Shown here one piece after another: positions 1-12,110 of a DNA stretch of 64,000 nucleotides (position 1 is its first letter; every line of letters begins with the position of its first letter). This stretch comes from Apostichopus japonicus (Eukaryota; Echinodermata; Holothuroidea; Aspidochirotida; Stichopodidae). The notes beneath the pieces were generated by a model. It saw only the letters and a list, made by a program, of their open reading frames with translations. It had not been told where the DNA came from and did not search any database. The stretch is from positions 33,924,898-33,988,897 of the forward strand of contig NC_092577.1 in the NCBI RefSeq assembly GCF_037975245.1, read 5' to 3'. The translations under genes and the position numbers were made by a program.

Positions 1-80
1 TAGATAGGACTGGATAGTTCGGTTAGTAAAACACTGGACTAGTATTAATTAGGTCTCTGGCTCGAATCCCGTAACAATCT
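1..80 (+). repeat. tRNA-derived SINE head (5' cut by window)
   Basis: The first ~75 bases look like a decayed tRNA. An A-box-like TAGTTCGGTTAGT lies near base 15, and a B-box GGCTCGAATCC near base 59 is close to the Pol III consensus GGTTCGANTCC. No clean cloverleaf or CCA-adjacent acceptor stem is visible and AT-rich sequence follows, so this is more likely a SINE head or tRNA pseudogene than a working tRNA gene. Confidence 0.45.
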
Positions 81-395
81 AAATTGTTTTGCTCCTTCAA
101 AATTTTGTTATATCATTTGTAAGGAAAAATGTTGTTTAATAAGCTATGTATATCAAGTTATGGCAGATTAAATAACAAAAAAAAAAACAAGAAAATGTAA
201 CTTCAAACTGGCTGTTTTTCTTTTATCACGTTTTTTTGTGGGGGTATAGGCTATTCCAAAATGAGAAATTCCCATCTACAGTTGCTGCAAGCCCAAGAGC
301 GCAGTGCTTTCGCGTTGAAATGCATTATTTTCTGCAGTATTTGAGCAAAAGTCAGAATCAAAGTTCCGTTCACCTCTCACCGCTCACCTTCCAGA

Positions 396-931
396 GCTCT
401 TACTCTTATATTATTCTCCAATCGACGTGAAGGGAGAATATTTGTTATTATTATAGAGCAACGTGGCATCGATTTGAGACCAACAGTATTCAACTGGGGA
501 GGTGCACCCCTAACCCCGCCCTTTTATGTACGCCCCTTTTTGCAAGTTAAAAGCTCATTAATGAATGTGACATATTATCGAAGGAGTTGATGCGAACAAA
601 AGTGTTTCGATTACGAACTACTTCTCATTTGTAAGGCCGATGGAATTAAAACTGGTGGGGATGTGTGTATATGGGATTTTATGCCATCATGACATCATAT
701 GGTTGAATGTCAATCATCAAAAACCGAAAGCAGCATTTGGGGTTACTGCACGCATACCAAATGATCATATAACAAACTTCAAGCAGTAATGACTTTTCGA
801 ATGAATATTTGTTTAGGGCGTATTAGTTAACATAAAATGTGATGAGGTCAGTGAATTTAAAAGGCTGACCTATTCAGACTTGGTAAATGTATGACCATCA
901 ATGTGCCTCATCATAGTATTTATCTATATAC
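396..931 (+). repeat. Dispersed repeat, copy A (pair with 2035-2613)
   Basis: About 0.5 kb that reappears in the same orientation at 2035-2613. Shared landmarks include ATCGACGTGAAGGGAGAAT, the phrase GCAAGTTAAAAGCTCATTAA, GGGCGTATTAGTTAAC and GACTTGGTAAATGTATGA. The copies differ by scattered substitutions and small indels. No open reading frame is conserved between them, so this is a non-coding repeat of unknown class or a local duplication. Confidence 0.7.
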
Positions 932-1099
932 CCACATTTTGAGGATGATCATGCATCTGGAACTCTTTATTGCCTACTTCTAATGAGTGGTATATATGGT
1001 AGTTTGTGTAGGTTTCATGAACTTTTCACCCATATTCCACAATTTTATCCAACCTAACGTACGTGTATTACAGAGTACTCAACTTAAGATTGCCAGAAT

Positions 1100-1260
1100 A
1101 AACAAAACTGTTAGCAAACTGCTTATCCACTAAAGAGCCTGTGTAAGAGCATGTGTAAAAGTAAGAGGGTCTGACGTTAAATCCTAGCAGGATCATTTTC
1201 AGAGGCTAAATGACAAGTCACAGTAGCAGAAGGGGCAAACACTTGTTTATTGTATAGCTA
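1100..1260 (-). repeat. Dispersed repeat with CCTGCTAGGATC core (inverted relative to 22.2-22.5 kb)
   Basis: On the minus strand this stretch reads TGATCCTGCTAGGATTTAAC followed by a GTCAGACCCTC-like segment. That closely matches the core GATCCTGCTAGGATCGAAAC and CGTCAGGCTC at 22360-22400. The flanks share AGCAAACTGCTT and a TGACTTGTCAT-like segment. It is probably two copies of one interspersed element, for example the 3' tail of a retroposon. Confidence 0.5.
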
Positions 1261-2034
1261 TTAATCACATGCATGTAAAAGTCTAATTATTAGTTATTTA
1301 TTTTTAGACTTCCAACTTTTTCTTCACTTTTTGATGTGATAGTTCACTCAAGTCAAGCTAATTATCTACATGATTTTGTAATGGGGTTGTTAGTACCGAA
1401 CAGAATACAGTTTACCCAACTCAAATAGCTGCCTTAAATCTTGGATAATAGTGTCATCGTTAAATGCTGTAAAAAATGACGCCTTTTTTATTTTGTACAA
1501 TATTGCTCTGTGTGATAAGCATGATTGAATTGTATATAAATAATGCCAGCTGTCTGCAGAACTTTTGGCTTTCGGCGTCATAAATGTTTAGTTTTTATAT
1601 TTATTGTTTTTATATTGAAGCCCAGCTTATGTACATCGTCATCTTATCATATTTTGCCACGTATTTTAGGTTTGTCTAGCTCCATGATGTTACGGTATCT
1701 CTATTCAAATTTCAGATAAGGATTATTCAAAACAAACAAAATCGTCGGAGAACTTATAACATGTTATCGTCAATCCTCTAATTGAGTTTGAAGTTCACCA
1801 TACCGTATAAACAGCAGTTATGGAACGATAATTGTTTTACATTTAAAACGGTACATTATTATTGGCTGTGAGTGCTGCTGGTGTGGCAAGTCCCCTGAAG
1901 CTGCAGCATCCAAGCACATGCAGACAGAAGATTGACTTTAAAATTCTATGGGATGTTTATCTCCGAGCCCTTGTGAGGGTCAAAGCCCCGGAAGCTGTAG
2001 CATTTGGTGATATGTCTTGTTCTCTCGTAACGAC

Positions 2035-2613
2035 TTATCCTTACATTATTCCCCATCGACGTGAAGGGAGAATCTAATAGTATGATTTTCTTTCATTTTT
2101 TTTATATTTCTTTTACGTTCATGAGTGATAGACTAGGATGAACTCGGATCCAGTTTATTATTATAGACCAACAAGGAAAGGGGAAACCCCTTACCCCGTC
2201 CTGTTACGTACGCCCCTTTTGCAAGTTAAAAGCTCATTAATGAATGTAAAATGTTATCGAAGGAGTTGGTTCGAAAAAAGTGTTTCGATTATAAGAACTA
2301 CTCCTCATTTGTAATGCCGATGGACCTAAAATTGGTGGGTTTGTGTGTGTACATTATATGGGATTTTATGCCGTAGTGACGTCATGGGTTGAAAGTCAAA
2401 GATCAAATACCAGAAACAGCATTTGGGGTAAGTAAACGCATACCGAATGATAATATAACAAACTTTAAGCAGTAATGACTTTTTGAATGATCATTTGTTC
2501 AGGGCGTATTAGTTAACGTAAACTGACAAAGGTCATGAGGTCAGTGAATTTTAAAGGCTCACGTATTCAGACTTGGTAAATGTATGACGATCAATGTGCC
2601 CTCATCATAGTAA
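2035..2613 (+). repeat. Dispersed repeat, copy B (pair with 396-931)
   Basis: Second copy of the ~0.5-kb repeat, in the same orientation, starting near ATCGACGTGAAGGGAGAATC and ending near ATGTGCCCTCATCATAGTA. Relative to copy A it carries an extra ~60 bases after the first landmark. Confidence 0.7.
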
Positions 2614-5212
2614 TCGAATAGGAATATGCACATCTTTTGCCAGCTGTGCATAAATGCTTCGCAGAAATATTTATGGTTTATGCCTATATGCAGGTGTCGT
2701 ACCACAATTAATTGCTCAATTGACTTACAAATTGAATTCGTCCAAAGCTGCTAGAGCATAGATAGAAGTTTTCAACTGACGTTTCTTAACCACCGCATGA
2801 TAGTTGATTTGTTTGGGCTTATATGTAACATTCAATTAAGAATTGTTGCTCCCCAACTCATCTGTCAGATCTTGATTCGTAATCGTCCATTTTCACCCAG
2901 GAATTTCTAAAATGCCTAAAATCACCTTCAATTCTCCCGATTCTTAGACCATTAGTAGTTTTTGTCATCTTCTTCAACAATCAAGCATCAAAAAGGCTGA
3001 TGATGGCTGAAAACTTGCCGATAAAGTCACTTCATTAGGTCCACTTTATACTATTTTCCGACAACGGTTAACTTTCCAGAGCGGATGTACATTACTGTTA
3101 TTGTGACAGGGCACCTGTAGCTTCGCGCCCAGATGCGTATTTTTTTTTCCCAGGACGAACGTGGGTTTCAGGTTTTTCAGGAATTTCAAATTCGTTTGAA
3201 ATCAGAGTTAGGGTTTAGAAAGTGGGTTAGGGACATATTTTCTATGAAAATGAAGGATTGTCGTTGATAATCTGGGGTCAAAACTAGGAAAAAAGATTCA
3301 GAACATGTTTTTTGAAAAAAGCGTCACATGTTTGGAATCCAGGGATTTGATTGGCCGATGCCCACGTTTGTCCTGGGTAAAAAAATACGCCGCCCGGATT
3401 CCTACCTCGCTCGCACACCTGGGTCAATGACGTCCTCATGCCAGTCTAGTTGAAAATGTATTCTAGTATAGCTAAATACGCAAGTTAGTTATCCGAGTAA
3501 GCAAATGCCATTACGAGACTGTTGTGATACTTATTGTTACTGAATGAAAACATCGCAAGAAAATACTGAAATTGTCAAGGATAGGGAAGTCAATGTAAAT
3601 TAATTACTTGAAAATGAAATTAAAGAAAACTGAATTATGGCTTTTGTTTGATCTGTTTTGTAAAGAGAACAAAAGGATAAATAGAAGGTGAAAAGATAGT
3701 TGTGGTTGTGAAATGAGAAAGTGCCCCTCTGATGTTGTGCCTCCCCCCCCACTTTTTGGAAGCGTCCTACCCCCCTGCATAAAACGCTTCCAGCGTAACC
3801 GTTTGAAAACCGAGACATCGATTTACAACAACTTCAAGGACAACCAACTGAATGGACGACAGGAGTTGACGAGGAGTAAATAAGTCAGAACAGACCGAGA
3901 AGTTTCTCAAAATGCAGCTTACTTTTACCCATTTTTTGTCTTCCATATTGGATATTATGTGGCAAATAGAAGTTTCTTACTGATACAGTATTAATATAAA
4001 CGCTTCCAGAGTTACCGATTGAAAAACGAGACGGCGATTTACGCAAAAAAAGAAAAAGAAGCTTCAGTGTTCTGTGCAAGCATGGTATCTTTCATTGAAT
4101 TGTATTTAAACTTGTATTCTTGGCTCGTGTATACGTCTACGATCTAATCTAAATATATTCTCCTGGAAAGCATTGGCTAAACATTGTCATATATAAGATA
4201 CTAGGCATGAACATTTACAACTAAAATGCTAGATTATATTTCAGAGGAACTACCGAAATCAGAAAAATGAGACGATTGAGTTCTCAATATTTAGATTTGA
4301 ATCTAATCAATTGGTCATCCAGTTAGGTTGATGTATTTATGTGGAAGAGAGTACAAACTATAAAAAAAAATCATCGCTTCGATTTAATGGAGTTTTACAT
4401 GTCATTGAAAAGTAACGCAAAATGTATATATGTCTTCACAATCACACTATAGAGTACATGATTGTAAAACTATCAAACACTTTCATTTCATGAACGTATC
4501 ATGCATATTTCATAAGACAAAGTACCCAATATGATTCTTCGTCATTTGAGGAACTATAACAAGAATGTTGATGATGTTATCCTCGGGACACATAAGCACA
4601 GCCGTCGACACACATCACAAAACATTAAAAGAAACGATACTTTCTGAACTTAGAATTTGGGATATATTTACATCATGAATTAAAATCTAAGCAATACAGT
4701 CAAATCTGAGCAATGTTGATAGGAATAAGTGCATAAAGTGGCTTCATAATAAACACGACAAAGGAGATCAAAGCTAACTATCTTCGGGTTGTTAAGGTAT
4801 AAATAACTTTTTATGAAATAACTGCTTGTGCGAAACTGAATGAATCATTTATGAAAAGAAAAACTATTAATTTTGTGCGATTCTGCTTGAATCTACTTAA
4901 TCAAATTACAAATGACTTAATTGAGTTTCTATAAATTGATATTTACAAATTAAAGGTATTTGGACACAAACGTCTTCTTTTTCCAATTCACCTTATGTAC
5001 TTTACAATGTTTGCTATTTTATTGTAACAGAATATTACATAACATATTTTTATCCTATTTGTAAACTTAAACTAACAGAGAATCACAAAACTTAGTCTGC
5101 ACTCGTATTTTCTCTTAAATTGCACTATTTCCACAAAACTCATTTCGAAATATACACTATAAACTTTATGTCGTTGTATTAACTTTTTTCCCAAACTTCT
5201 ACACGTTACATT
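2614..5212. other. Intergenic, no gene recognised
   Basis: AT-rich sequence with no coding signal that I can support. It contains the 3136-3389 inverted-repeat element and a short direct repeat: ACGCTTCCAG...GTTTGAAAA.CGAGAC at ~3785-3840 recurs at ~4000-4050. The 3' flank of the minus-strand membrane gene lies at the right end. Confidence 0.6.
3136..3389. mobile_element. Short element with ~29-bp terminal inverted repeats
   Basis: CGTATTTTTTTTTCCCAGGA continuing to CGAACGTGGG (3136-3165) is matched in reverse complement by CCCACGTTTGTCCTGGG continuing to AAAAATACG (3361-3389), with only a few mismatches. The ~195-bp centre has no ORF. This looks like a small MITE. I could not find a convincing target-site duplication, and partial similarity continues outside the arms, so the true ends may lie slightly further out. 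Confidence 0.55.
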
Positions 5213-6952
5213 TTAGTGTACGGCGGCAAGATGGTTTCCACTCAACAAACCAATGCCAAGCCCTACGAGAGGTATGATCATTGTATGTATAACGTCACTT
5301 CCTGTTGAAGGTTGAAGTCTATCTATAAACTTCACGAGTCTTTCCCAAAATACTCTGTCCTTCGCCTCATACATGAGATTAATATTAAGCCTAAACTTAT
5401 CCCAGTTATGGCGAACACCTCGGCCTTTGGACACTAAAATGGCTACTCCAATTCCCATAATAATCTTGAAAATGGACAAAGAGTAAGTAAATAACTGTGC
5501 TGACTCGACATGCATATAATCTGCTTCCGTGCAGTACAAAGCGCATGTAGATGTAAAGTTAAGATGTCGAAACGTAAGTGTTGAAGGAGGAATTGTTACC
5601 AATTGTGACTCGGAGCTATTCGAATCGTTATTACGGACCAAGTTTAAAGTGAAGAACACAGTCATACCAAATGCAGAACTGAATAGCAACAGACTGAACA
5701 TCGGCAAGAACAATCTCCTAAACTGCAAGTACTCTTTGTAAAACTGTCTACATTCGGTGATACAGTTATTTAATTCTCCGACATGCTCTCGGACAAAAGC
5801 AACTGTCCTTTCTTCCTTCTTCTCCAAGAAAATGCGATGCAGATACATAAAGTAAACGAACAGATTCCCATAAATTAAGCCAAAAACCTCCACAAACATC
5901 CAAATATTAGATAGCCATATTTTACAATTTTTCTGCATGAGAAGGAAGAAAAGAATCCTCCATACTGAGAAAGCTGTCGCGAATAACTCGAGTATAATCA
6001 AGATTCCGAAGCGTGGGAGGCATTTTTCCCCTCCTGAAGGATGCCATTTAGCCAAATCTCGGATGAAGCTCTCCTCGGAGAATAGATTCATCCAAGAAAT
6101 ATTCGCTCGTCTTTGGTGTTGATATCCTGGCAACAGTTTTGAAAACGTTACTATGGTGGTAATGATCTGAGGTGAGACTAAGACAGGCCAAAAACAGATA
6201 CTAACAACTACAAAATGCATAGTATGGTGCTCGTGTCCTAAATTACAGACGAAGTGCATTAACACTGCCCCAGTGGAGACGGTCGTTACCAGCAATGAAA
6301 TGACAAGGAGAGAACCACACATCAGCTTCCTTCGTACCCTGGATAGGCCTGCAACGGTGAAAAAAAGAAAAATGCAGAAAATTAAAATAATTCTTTTTAA
6401 AGACAGGTCATTATTTTGGAAGATTTAAACCAAAAGTAAATAGTGATATAATTATGCGTATATCTCAGAAATGATCAGATCATCGGATTTGTCATTACAG
6501 CTTCAAAACTGCAACGTTTGCAACAGGAGATCTTTTCCATTTGGAAGACTTCTTTCAATTCTAAAATTTGAACTAAATATGCTGGTGAAATGTTAATAAT
6601 GGCCATGGCTCAGTGTGGACTTTTACATAGTTCACATCAATGCAAAACTTAAAAAAACAAAAAAAAAACAATTGCAAGTACTGTTTGTTTTAGGGACAAA
6701 AAAATATTTATGTAGCCAATGAATGCAATCAAAATAATTAAACACGATAACAAGTTATTTCTGTGTAATGAAGGTATAATCACTATCGATACTCATAACC
6801 CCCCAAAAATGCAATTATAACTTACCAATGGATGTGACGGTCGAGATGTGTTTTCCGTCGGATGGCCAATCGAGTAACCCGAGAACCCACATCATCATTT
6901 GCAAAGGACCGGAAACCTGTCCTGGTGTGTAGTCCTTGTCTTGTATATCCAT
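5213..6952 (-). CDS. Multi-pass membrane protein, paralogue 1 of 2 (two exons)
   Basis: Join of exon 1 (6952-6826) and exon 2 (6348-5213), 420 aa. The donor is GTAAG after ...TCCATTG and the acceptor is CCGTTGCAG, both phase 1. Seven strong hydrophobic segments fall at about residues 56-75, 87-111, 156-180, 188-213, 255-279, 328-348 and 395-412. Exon 1 adds the short hydrophobic motif MMMWVLGLLDW. A loop before the sixth segment has possible N-glycosylation sites and a C-x-x-Y-C-T-E-A-D motif (311-319). The cytoplasm-like loop after it contains DRVFWERL. The neighbour at 8159-10984 shares these motifs and the same intron position and phase. I do not recognise the family. A seven-transmembrane receptor-like fold (for example the invertebrate gustatory-receptor-like group) is one possibility, but the insect TYxxxxxQF signature is not evident. 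The start ATG is the first in the open exon-1 frame, though more 5' exons cannot be excluded. Confidence 0.8.
6826..6952 (-). CDS. Exon 1 of membrane-protein paralogue 1
   Basis: 127 nt, 42 codons plus 1 base. It encodes a short hydrophilic N-terminus and then MMMWVLGLLDWPSDGK. This aligns with FFISWILGLIEWSNPK in exon 1 of the neighbouring paralogue, which is the main reason to believe this small exon. Confidence 0.7.
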
Positions 6953-6978
6953 GATCGCAGCTAATATTATTCCAAAAA

Positions 6979-7007
6979 TACAACAACAGCAGCAACAGCA
7001 GCAGCAA
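6979..7007 (+). repeat. Short CAA/CAG microsatellite
   Basis: About 29 bp of CAACAACAGCAGCAAC-type trinucleotides, just upstream of the first exon of the minus-strand membrane gene. Confidence 0.8.
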
Positions 7008-8158
7008 TAACATCAATAACAACTAAACCAAAGCGATTCCTCTTCACATAAGTTATTATTCTGATCTCCGAAGTAACACTCTTAGGTTTAGTAGCTTCCT
7101 TGTTGCCGTTCATCCGGATGTGTGATACAGAAAGAAAGCAGATATACGAATTCAATAGAAAGTTATTCAGCTGAAATGAAAGTTCGCTTTAAATATTAAT
7201 TTCCGAGGACTGTATGATTGTTGTGCAGAAAAGTACAAGTGCAGTACTTCCTCGTCTTTACTTCCTGTTGATAGTGCTTAATTCATATGGTAAACTTAAA
7301 ATGAACTTTCACTGATGAGGTATAGCTTAATTTATATACAACGAGAAGCCTTCTGTAGTAATAGCTTGGATTCATTCAGGAAGATGCTAAATTCAAGCAA
7401 ATCCCTGCTCCAGGTAACAATTAATATTATGTCATAGAGTGAAAATGATGATACTTGAACAGACAACAATCAAAAAAAATACTATCACAGGCATAACAGA
7501 AAAAAAAACTACTGACAAATAGTGTGTTCATGGGAGAGAAACCTTTTCCTCGAGCGTAAGCCTATTTCTATCATATTACAGTCGATAACAGAACCGGTGG
7601 TTTCACTAAAATAGACAGTCCAGAGGAACATTTTTACATCAATATGGAGTTATTGGTATTCGAGATTGTCCCAGTGTGTTCCATAATTGAACTTGAAGCA
7701 AACAGGTGTGACGTCACAGTTGCACGCTTTTAGCTACTCATTTCGGCTTTTTTTACATCTCACTGTATAATTTTGAACATGAATAAGGACAGGGTTTCAC
7801 TTGTAATAAGAAGATGTGAAATTAAAAGTATGACAACGACTGAGGTATGTTCAAAATGAGATGTATCACAATTTTGGATGAGGAAATTTATAATTAAAGC
7901 AAATTTTAATAAAAAATATAGATAACAGAAATTTTTCAGTGTGCTGGCTATGACATCACATTCGTTCGCTTCAATTTCACTTTTTTCATGTTTCACGTTT
8001 GGTATAGAACGAGTAAAATTCAAACAAATGATGTAATCGCGAAAGTGGTACATACATATTGACTATGCAAACTTCACCAGTATGCTTAGAATATGTTTCT
8101 CTTTAATCAGTCCAAAATACCTGGACTATTTATTCAATTATTATTATGAAAACTGGTG

Positions 8159-10984
8159 TTATGCTTTCTGGGTTGACATGAAGTGTTTGCCTGATAACAA
8201 TCCTGTACCAAGTCCTACCAATGGAATTATTACAGTGTGAATAATATCTAACTCAGAAGATGGATTGATTTGGTCAAGAAATTGAGACAGCCTCTCCCAG
8301 AAAACTCTATCACGTCTGCTAGCAGTGCTATATAAGAAATTCAACTTCATTTTGAACCCATTCCATACATACTTTAGATCTCGTGCCTTGGTCACTGCTA
8401 TTGTGATAAAAAGACCCATACAGATTTTACCCAGAGACAAAAGGTTGATTAAATAATGCGAAACTGTGTTATGCTCGAAATCTGCCTCTGTGCAATATTG
8501 AGTACAAAATGGCGGCCAACTATCGTTTAGGGCGGTTGGTATTGGTGTCGTTATAGTGACTTCCGTTGAATGTTCGTATTCATTGACAAAATTCAATGCA
8601 AAGAAAGAAGTGAACCCAAAAGATGAACTAAAGAGTAACCAATTAAGGTAGGGTCGAAAGATCTGACGAAGCTGCAAATATTCCTTCAACAAATCTTTTG
8701 CTTTAAGAGTACAATTCTCTAAATCTCCGACATTTTCTTCGATGAACGAGGTAGTGTATCTCTCTTTTGCTTCCAGAAATATTCGCTGGAGGTACAGGAA
8801 GTATGCAAATGTAGCAGTATACATCAGCCCGAAGACCTCCAAGAAAATCCAGACTTTATCCAGCCAAAATTTACATTTTTCTTGCATGAAGAGATAAAAA
8901 CTAATTCTCATGGTTGACACCATAACTGCAAGTGATAGGAAGAGTAACAGTACCCTAGTACTGGTTTGGTTATCACCGGGATTATTCAGTTTCTTTAATT
9001 GGCCATTGAAGTGGTGTTCTCGAAAAAGCATTTTCCAAGATATCGTATTACCTTGTTTGTTCTGGTGCGTAGATTTTGATCGGTTTACAAGGTTTGACAT
9101 GGCCGACACTAGGCAGAGTATCTGTGGTAGAATCAGAATCGGCCAATAACAAACACTGACTGCCACTAACTGCAGCGTGTGGTGCTGTTCGCCAATATTG
9201 CATGCAACGTTAATTAGAACAGTCGATAATGATGCCATCGTGAGTAAAAATAAAAAGGAGACAGACGACAAGCAGGTAAAATGTCTCCACCATCTTGAAT
9301 TACCTAAAAACAAAGAAGACAAAATACGTACCGTAAATATATTCCTTGCATCGTTTTGTCACAACCACTTCAATTATGGTTAAAGGAAGCATATGCGAGC
9401 ATATTAACTGATATAATTGAAAAGTAACAATGTAATACCCATTACTTCAATATGTTGTATTCACTTGGTATCATGTGTAAAACAAATGAAGGTTTATCTA
9501 TATCATAACGTGTATTACCTTAATTACCTCCCTTCCTCTTCTTTCCAATACATTGAGAAGATCACGTCTAATCAAAAGGCTGTTAGTTCTTTCATTGTTT
9601 CATAGTAGCCATGGGCGTCAGCAGGTTTCAGAAAGTGAGGGGGACACTATACTATCTAAGCGGAGCGCCACCATTGGTTGGCGCGTAGCGTACCAGAAAA
9701 TTTTGGGTTCATAAGACCCCCTAGATCGCAGGAGACGGCCTTCCTGAGTCGTTTTTAGTTACATCAGAACCAGATCTGTGAGGAGAAATTTTTTCTCACA
9801 AAACTAAATTCCGACAGAAAGTACTGGTAGAAAGATGCCGTTCTGACACCAAGGGAGACGAATTACACAGCGTCCATCTCAAACGAAATATTGAAAAAGT
9901 GGCGCCGTCACCTCCGGGATGAGTGGAGTGGTATATATAATACATGCATGTAGGTGCGAGACGTCAGTTGTTATGTGCCCAGGTACTTTAATAATAATAA
10001 TCAGAAAAAGGCACCTCGCGCAGAGCGTGTGTAGCCCCTAGCCGGCACTCAACAATAAAGATCTACCATAGCCGGTGAATACATGTAGCCTTAATTACTT
10101 AACCCCTACACCCCTATTCGTCCGTCCAGTCCAAGGGACTGGAGGTAGTGATATGAACATAGTAACTCATCACCATCTACCTGTATGGCTTACCTAATCC
10201 CTTGGAACCCATACAAACAACATGTGTGCAAGATTCAATACACTTTCGAATGGTCTCCCCCCCCCCGAACGAATTAAATGGGCAGATTTAGGATATTGGG
10301 AGAATGGGAGATAAATGACGGTACAAGTGATAGATAGCAGGGGCCCAGGGAGTCCAGATTTCTTGACCTTAAATAGAAAATCGCGCATATGCATGTGATT
10401 TTTTTTAATAACTACTCTGAAAAGTGGGTGGGACAAATGATATGATATCCCCTCCACTTTTGAAAGTGGGGGGGACATGTCCCCCCGTCCCCCACCTGTT
10501 GACGCCCATGATAGTAGCCGATTAACATGTCTGCAGATGCAGATGCATAATTCCTAGAATTAGCAGTCCAAACAATGTTTTGGATGAGTCTTGAAGGATC
10601 AACAATTAATAAATAAAAGTGGTAAATGGACATTAATTCCTCTTAAAAGTAATTACGTGTCTACACCGTCCTTCATTATCCTATATCATATTACTATAGA
10701 ATATTGAATAAGAGCAAGGCTAGTTTCTTAGTTCTAATACACCGTTGAGTATAAGGGGAAATGCAAAACTTACCAAATATTGCATGGCTCCGAACTAGCG
10801 GATTTGTATCTGGTTTCGGGTTGGACCATTCGATTAAACCAAGAATCCATGATATAAAAAACATGAAAATGGAATGTTTGATGTGACCAGAATGTCGTTG
10901 ACCAATTAACGGTAGCTTCTCCAAATCCATCTTTCTCGAAGTTGTAAACTGTACCTTTTTCAAGCTGAGTAAAGAATGATCCAT
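8159..10984 (-). CDS. Multi-pass membrane protein, paralogue 2 of 2 (two exons)
   Basis: Join of exon 1 (10984-10774) and exon 2 (9303-8159), 451 aa. The donor is GTAAGT after ...GCAATATTTG and the acceptor is TTTGTTTTTAG, phase 1. The join makes a Gly codon and reads SHAIFGNSRWWRHF. The order of hydrophobic segments matches paralogue 1, with conserved blocks IFLEVFGLMY, FLYLQRIFLE, CTQYCTEAD, DRVFWERLSQF and IIHTVIIPLVGLGTGLLSG. The exon-1 segment FMFFISWILGL could be an eighth membrane span. Intron 1 (9304-10773) contains a 901-bp MITE, which accounts for most of its excess length over the 477-bp intron of paralogue 1. The gene is head-to-tail with paralogue 1, so a tandem duplication is the simple explanation. 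The molecular function is unknown. A chemoreceptor or channel role is possible, but nothing in the sequence decides it. Confidence 0.8.
9610..10510. mobile_element. hAT-like non-autonomous transposon (MITE) in an intron
   Basis: The left end CATGGGCGTCAGCAGG (9610-9625) and right end CCTGTTGACGCCCATG (10495-10510) are inverted repeats with one mismatch. The flanks are perfect 8-bp direct repeats ATAGTAGC (9602-9609 and 10511-10518). An 8-bp duplication with termini starting CA and ending TG is the hAT-superfamily pattern. There is no transposase ORF, so it must have been moved in trans. It lies in intron 1 of membrane-protein paralogue 2. An internal ~45-bp module at ~9653-9700 also occurs in the element at 37632-39949. 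Confidence 0.85.
10774..10984 (-). CDS. Exon 1 of membrane-protein paralogue 2
   Basis: 211 nt, 70 codons plus 1 base, ending at a consensus GTAAGT donor. It starts MDHSLLSLKKVQ and carries ISWILGLIEWSNPKP, the counterpart of the exon-1 motif in paralogue 1. Confidence 0.75.
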
Positions 10985-11747
10985 CGAAGTGTATACTTAA
11001 CCTTTTAACGTGTTAATCGTTACGATAACAATTAGCCACTTAGGCAATTAGTAATGTATTCGGGCTCCTTACTTTGGAAAGCAAAACCACGTTCCCAAAT
11101 GTATTGTTTAATTAAACGACCTTTATCAAATTAACCTTCCCTCGGCAATGAATACTTCCTTTTACTCTTGATGTAATGTTTCTTGGTTTTGATTTTACCT
11201 TTTCCCACCATAATAAAAAAAAAATGGTGTTTGAAAGAATGATCAGAATAATATCTCACGGGCGCCCTCTAAATATTTAGATAGCAACTCTCATGCAGAG
11301 TTGAGTAATCCATGCAAACCAAGTGACATTGCAGTACCGTTTCACATATCAGTTACCAAGCAAGTGAAGTGAAGTTTTATTGTGATTTTTAAGCGTAATA
11401 TAATGCAGTTGTTTAGGAAAAGTGATGTACAAAATGTTTGTTAATTTTCAGCGGCAACTTTCTGATTCGTAGATATTATTGATAGGCTCAGAAAGCAGGT
11501 TAATGAAAAATACTCGAACTGTTGAGTGGTATCCGTTTACCTGGGCAAGCCAAAAGGCTTCAGGATAAAGAAGCGGAAATTAAATTGAAAAGCAATTTCC
11601 AACCTTGGCAAATTTGTAATGTTTTCTTTATAGTCGTTTGCAGCACATTAGTTAATCAATTTAAGCTTGATATCTTAACATTGTTTACAATGTGGGCTAG
11701 CAATAAAGCATGCGCAGTACGTCTGCGACCTAAAAAAGAACGTCCTG

Positions 11748-11845
11748 CAACACATGCTACCGTCTTACAAACACAGAGTTATAATTACTGACGCACGGTT
11801 GTGGGACATGAACAGTAGTTGCTGTACCAACCATTGAGTGCGAGT
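11748..11845 (+). repeat. Direct repeat copy 1 (with 12111-12207)
   Basis: Shares ACACATGCTACC and CACGGTTGTGGGACATGAAC with the second copy 363 bp downstream, in the same orientation. Confidence 0.75.
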
Positions 11846-12110
11846 TCATTAATACGCGATTCTAAAATGAAGTCGTATCTAGTCGTTTAATTCCGGCCTA
11901 TGGATATACCCGGACATGGCTCTTCTTCGTTCTCGGCATGACGAATTAGAGTAATTTAAAGAGAGGTGTGAACTGAAATCAAGCGGTACCGTACCTCCTA
12001 TACTTCATCTCGTAGGCATTCTCATCTTCATAGACTCCTTGTCCAGTCGCGCAGTTCTTTGTCTTACATGGGAACAAGTTAACAGCTTTGCAGTTGTTAC
12101 ACTGCCACCT

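Noticed and set aside
9303-9322. Start of membrane paralogue 2 at 9322
   Set aside because: The first six codons would lie in the intron. The acceptor TTTTTAG and exact phase match to an upstream exon homologous to paralogue 1 argue for the spliced start at 10984.
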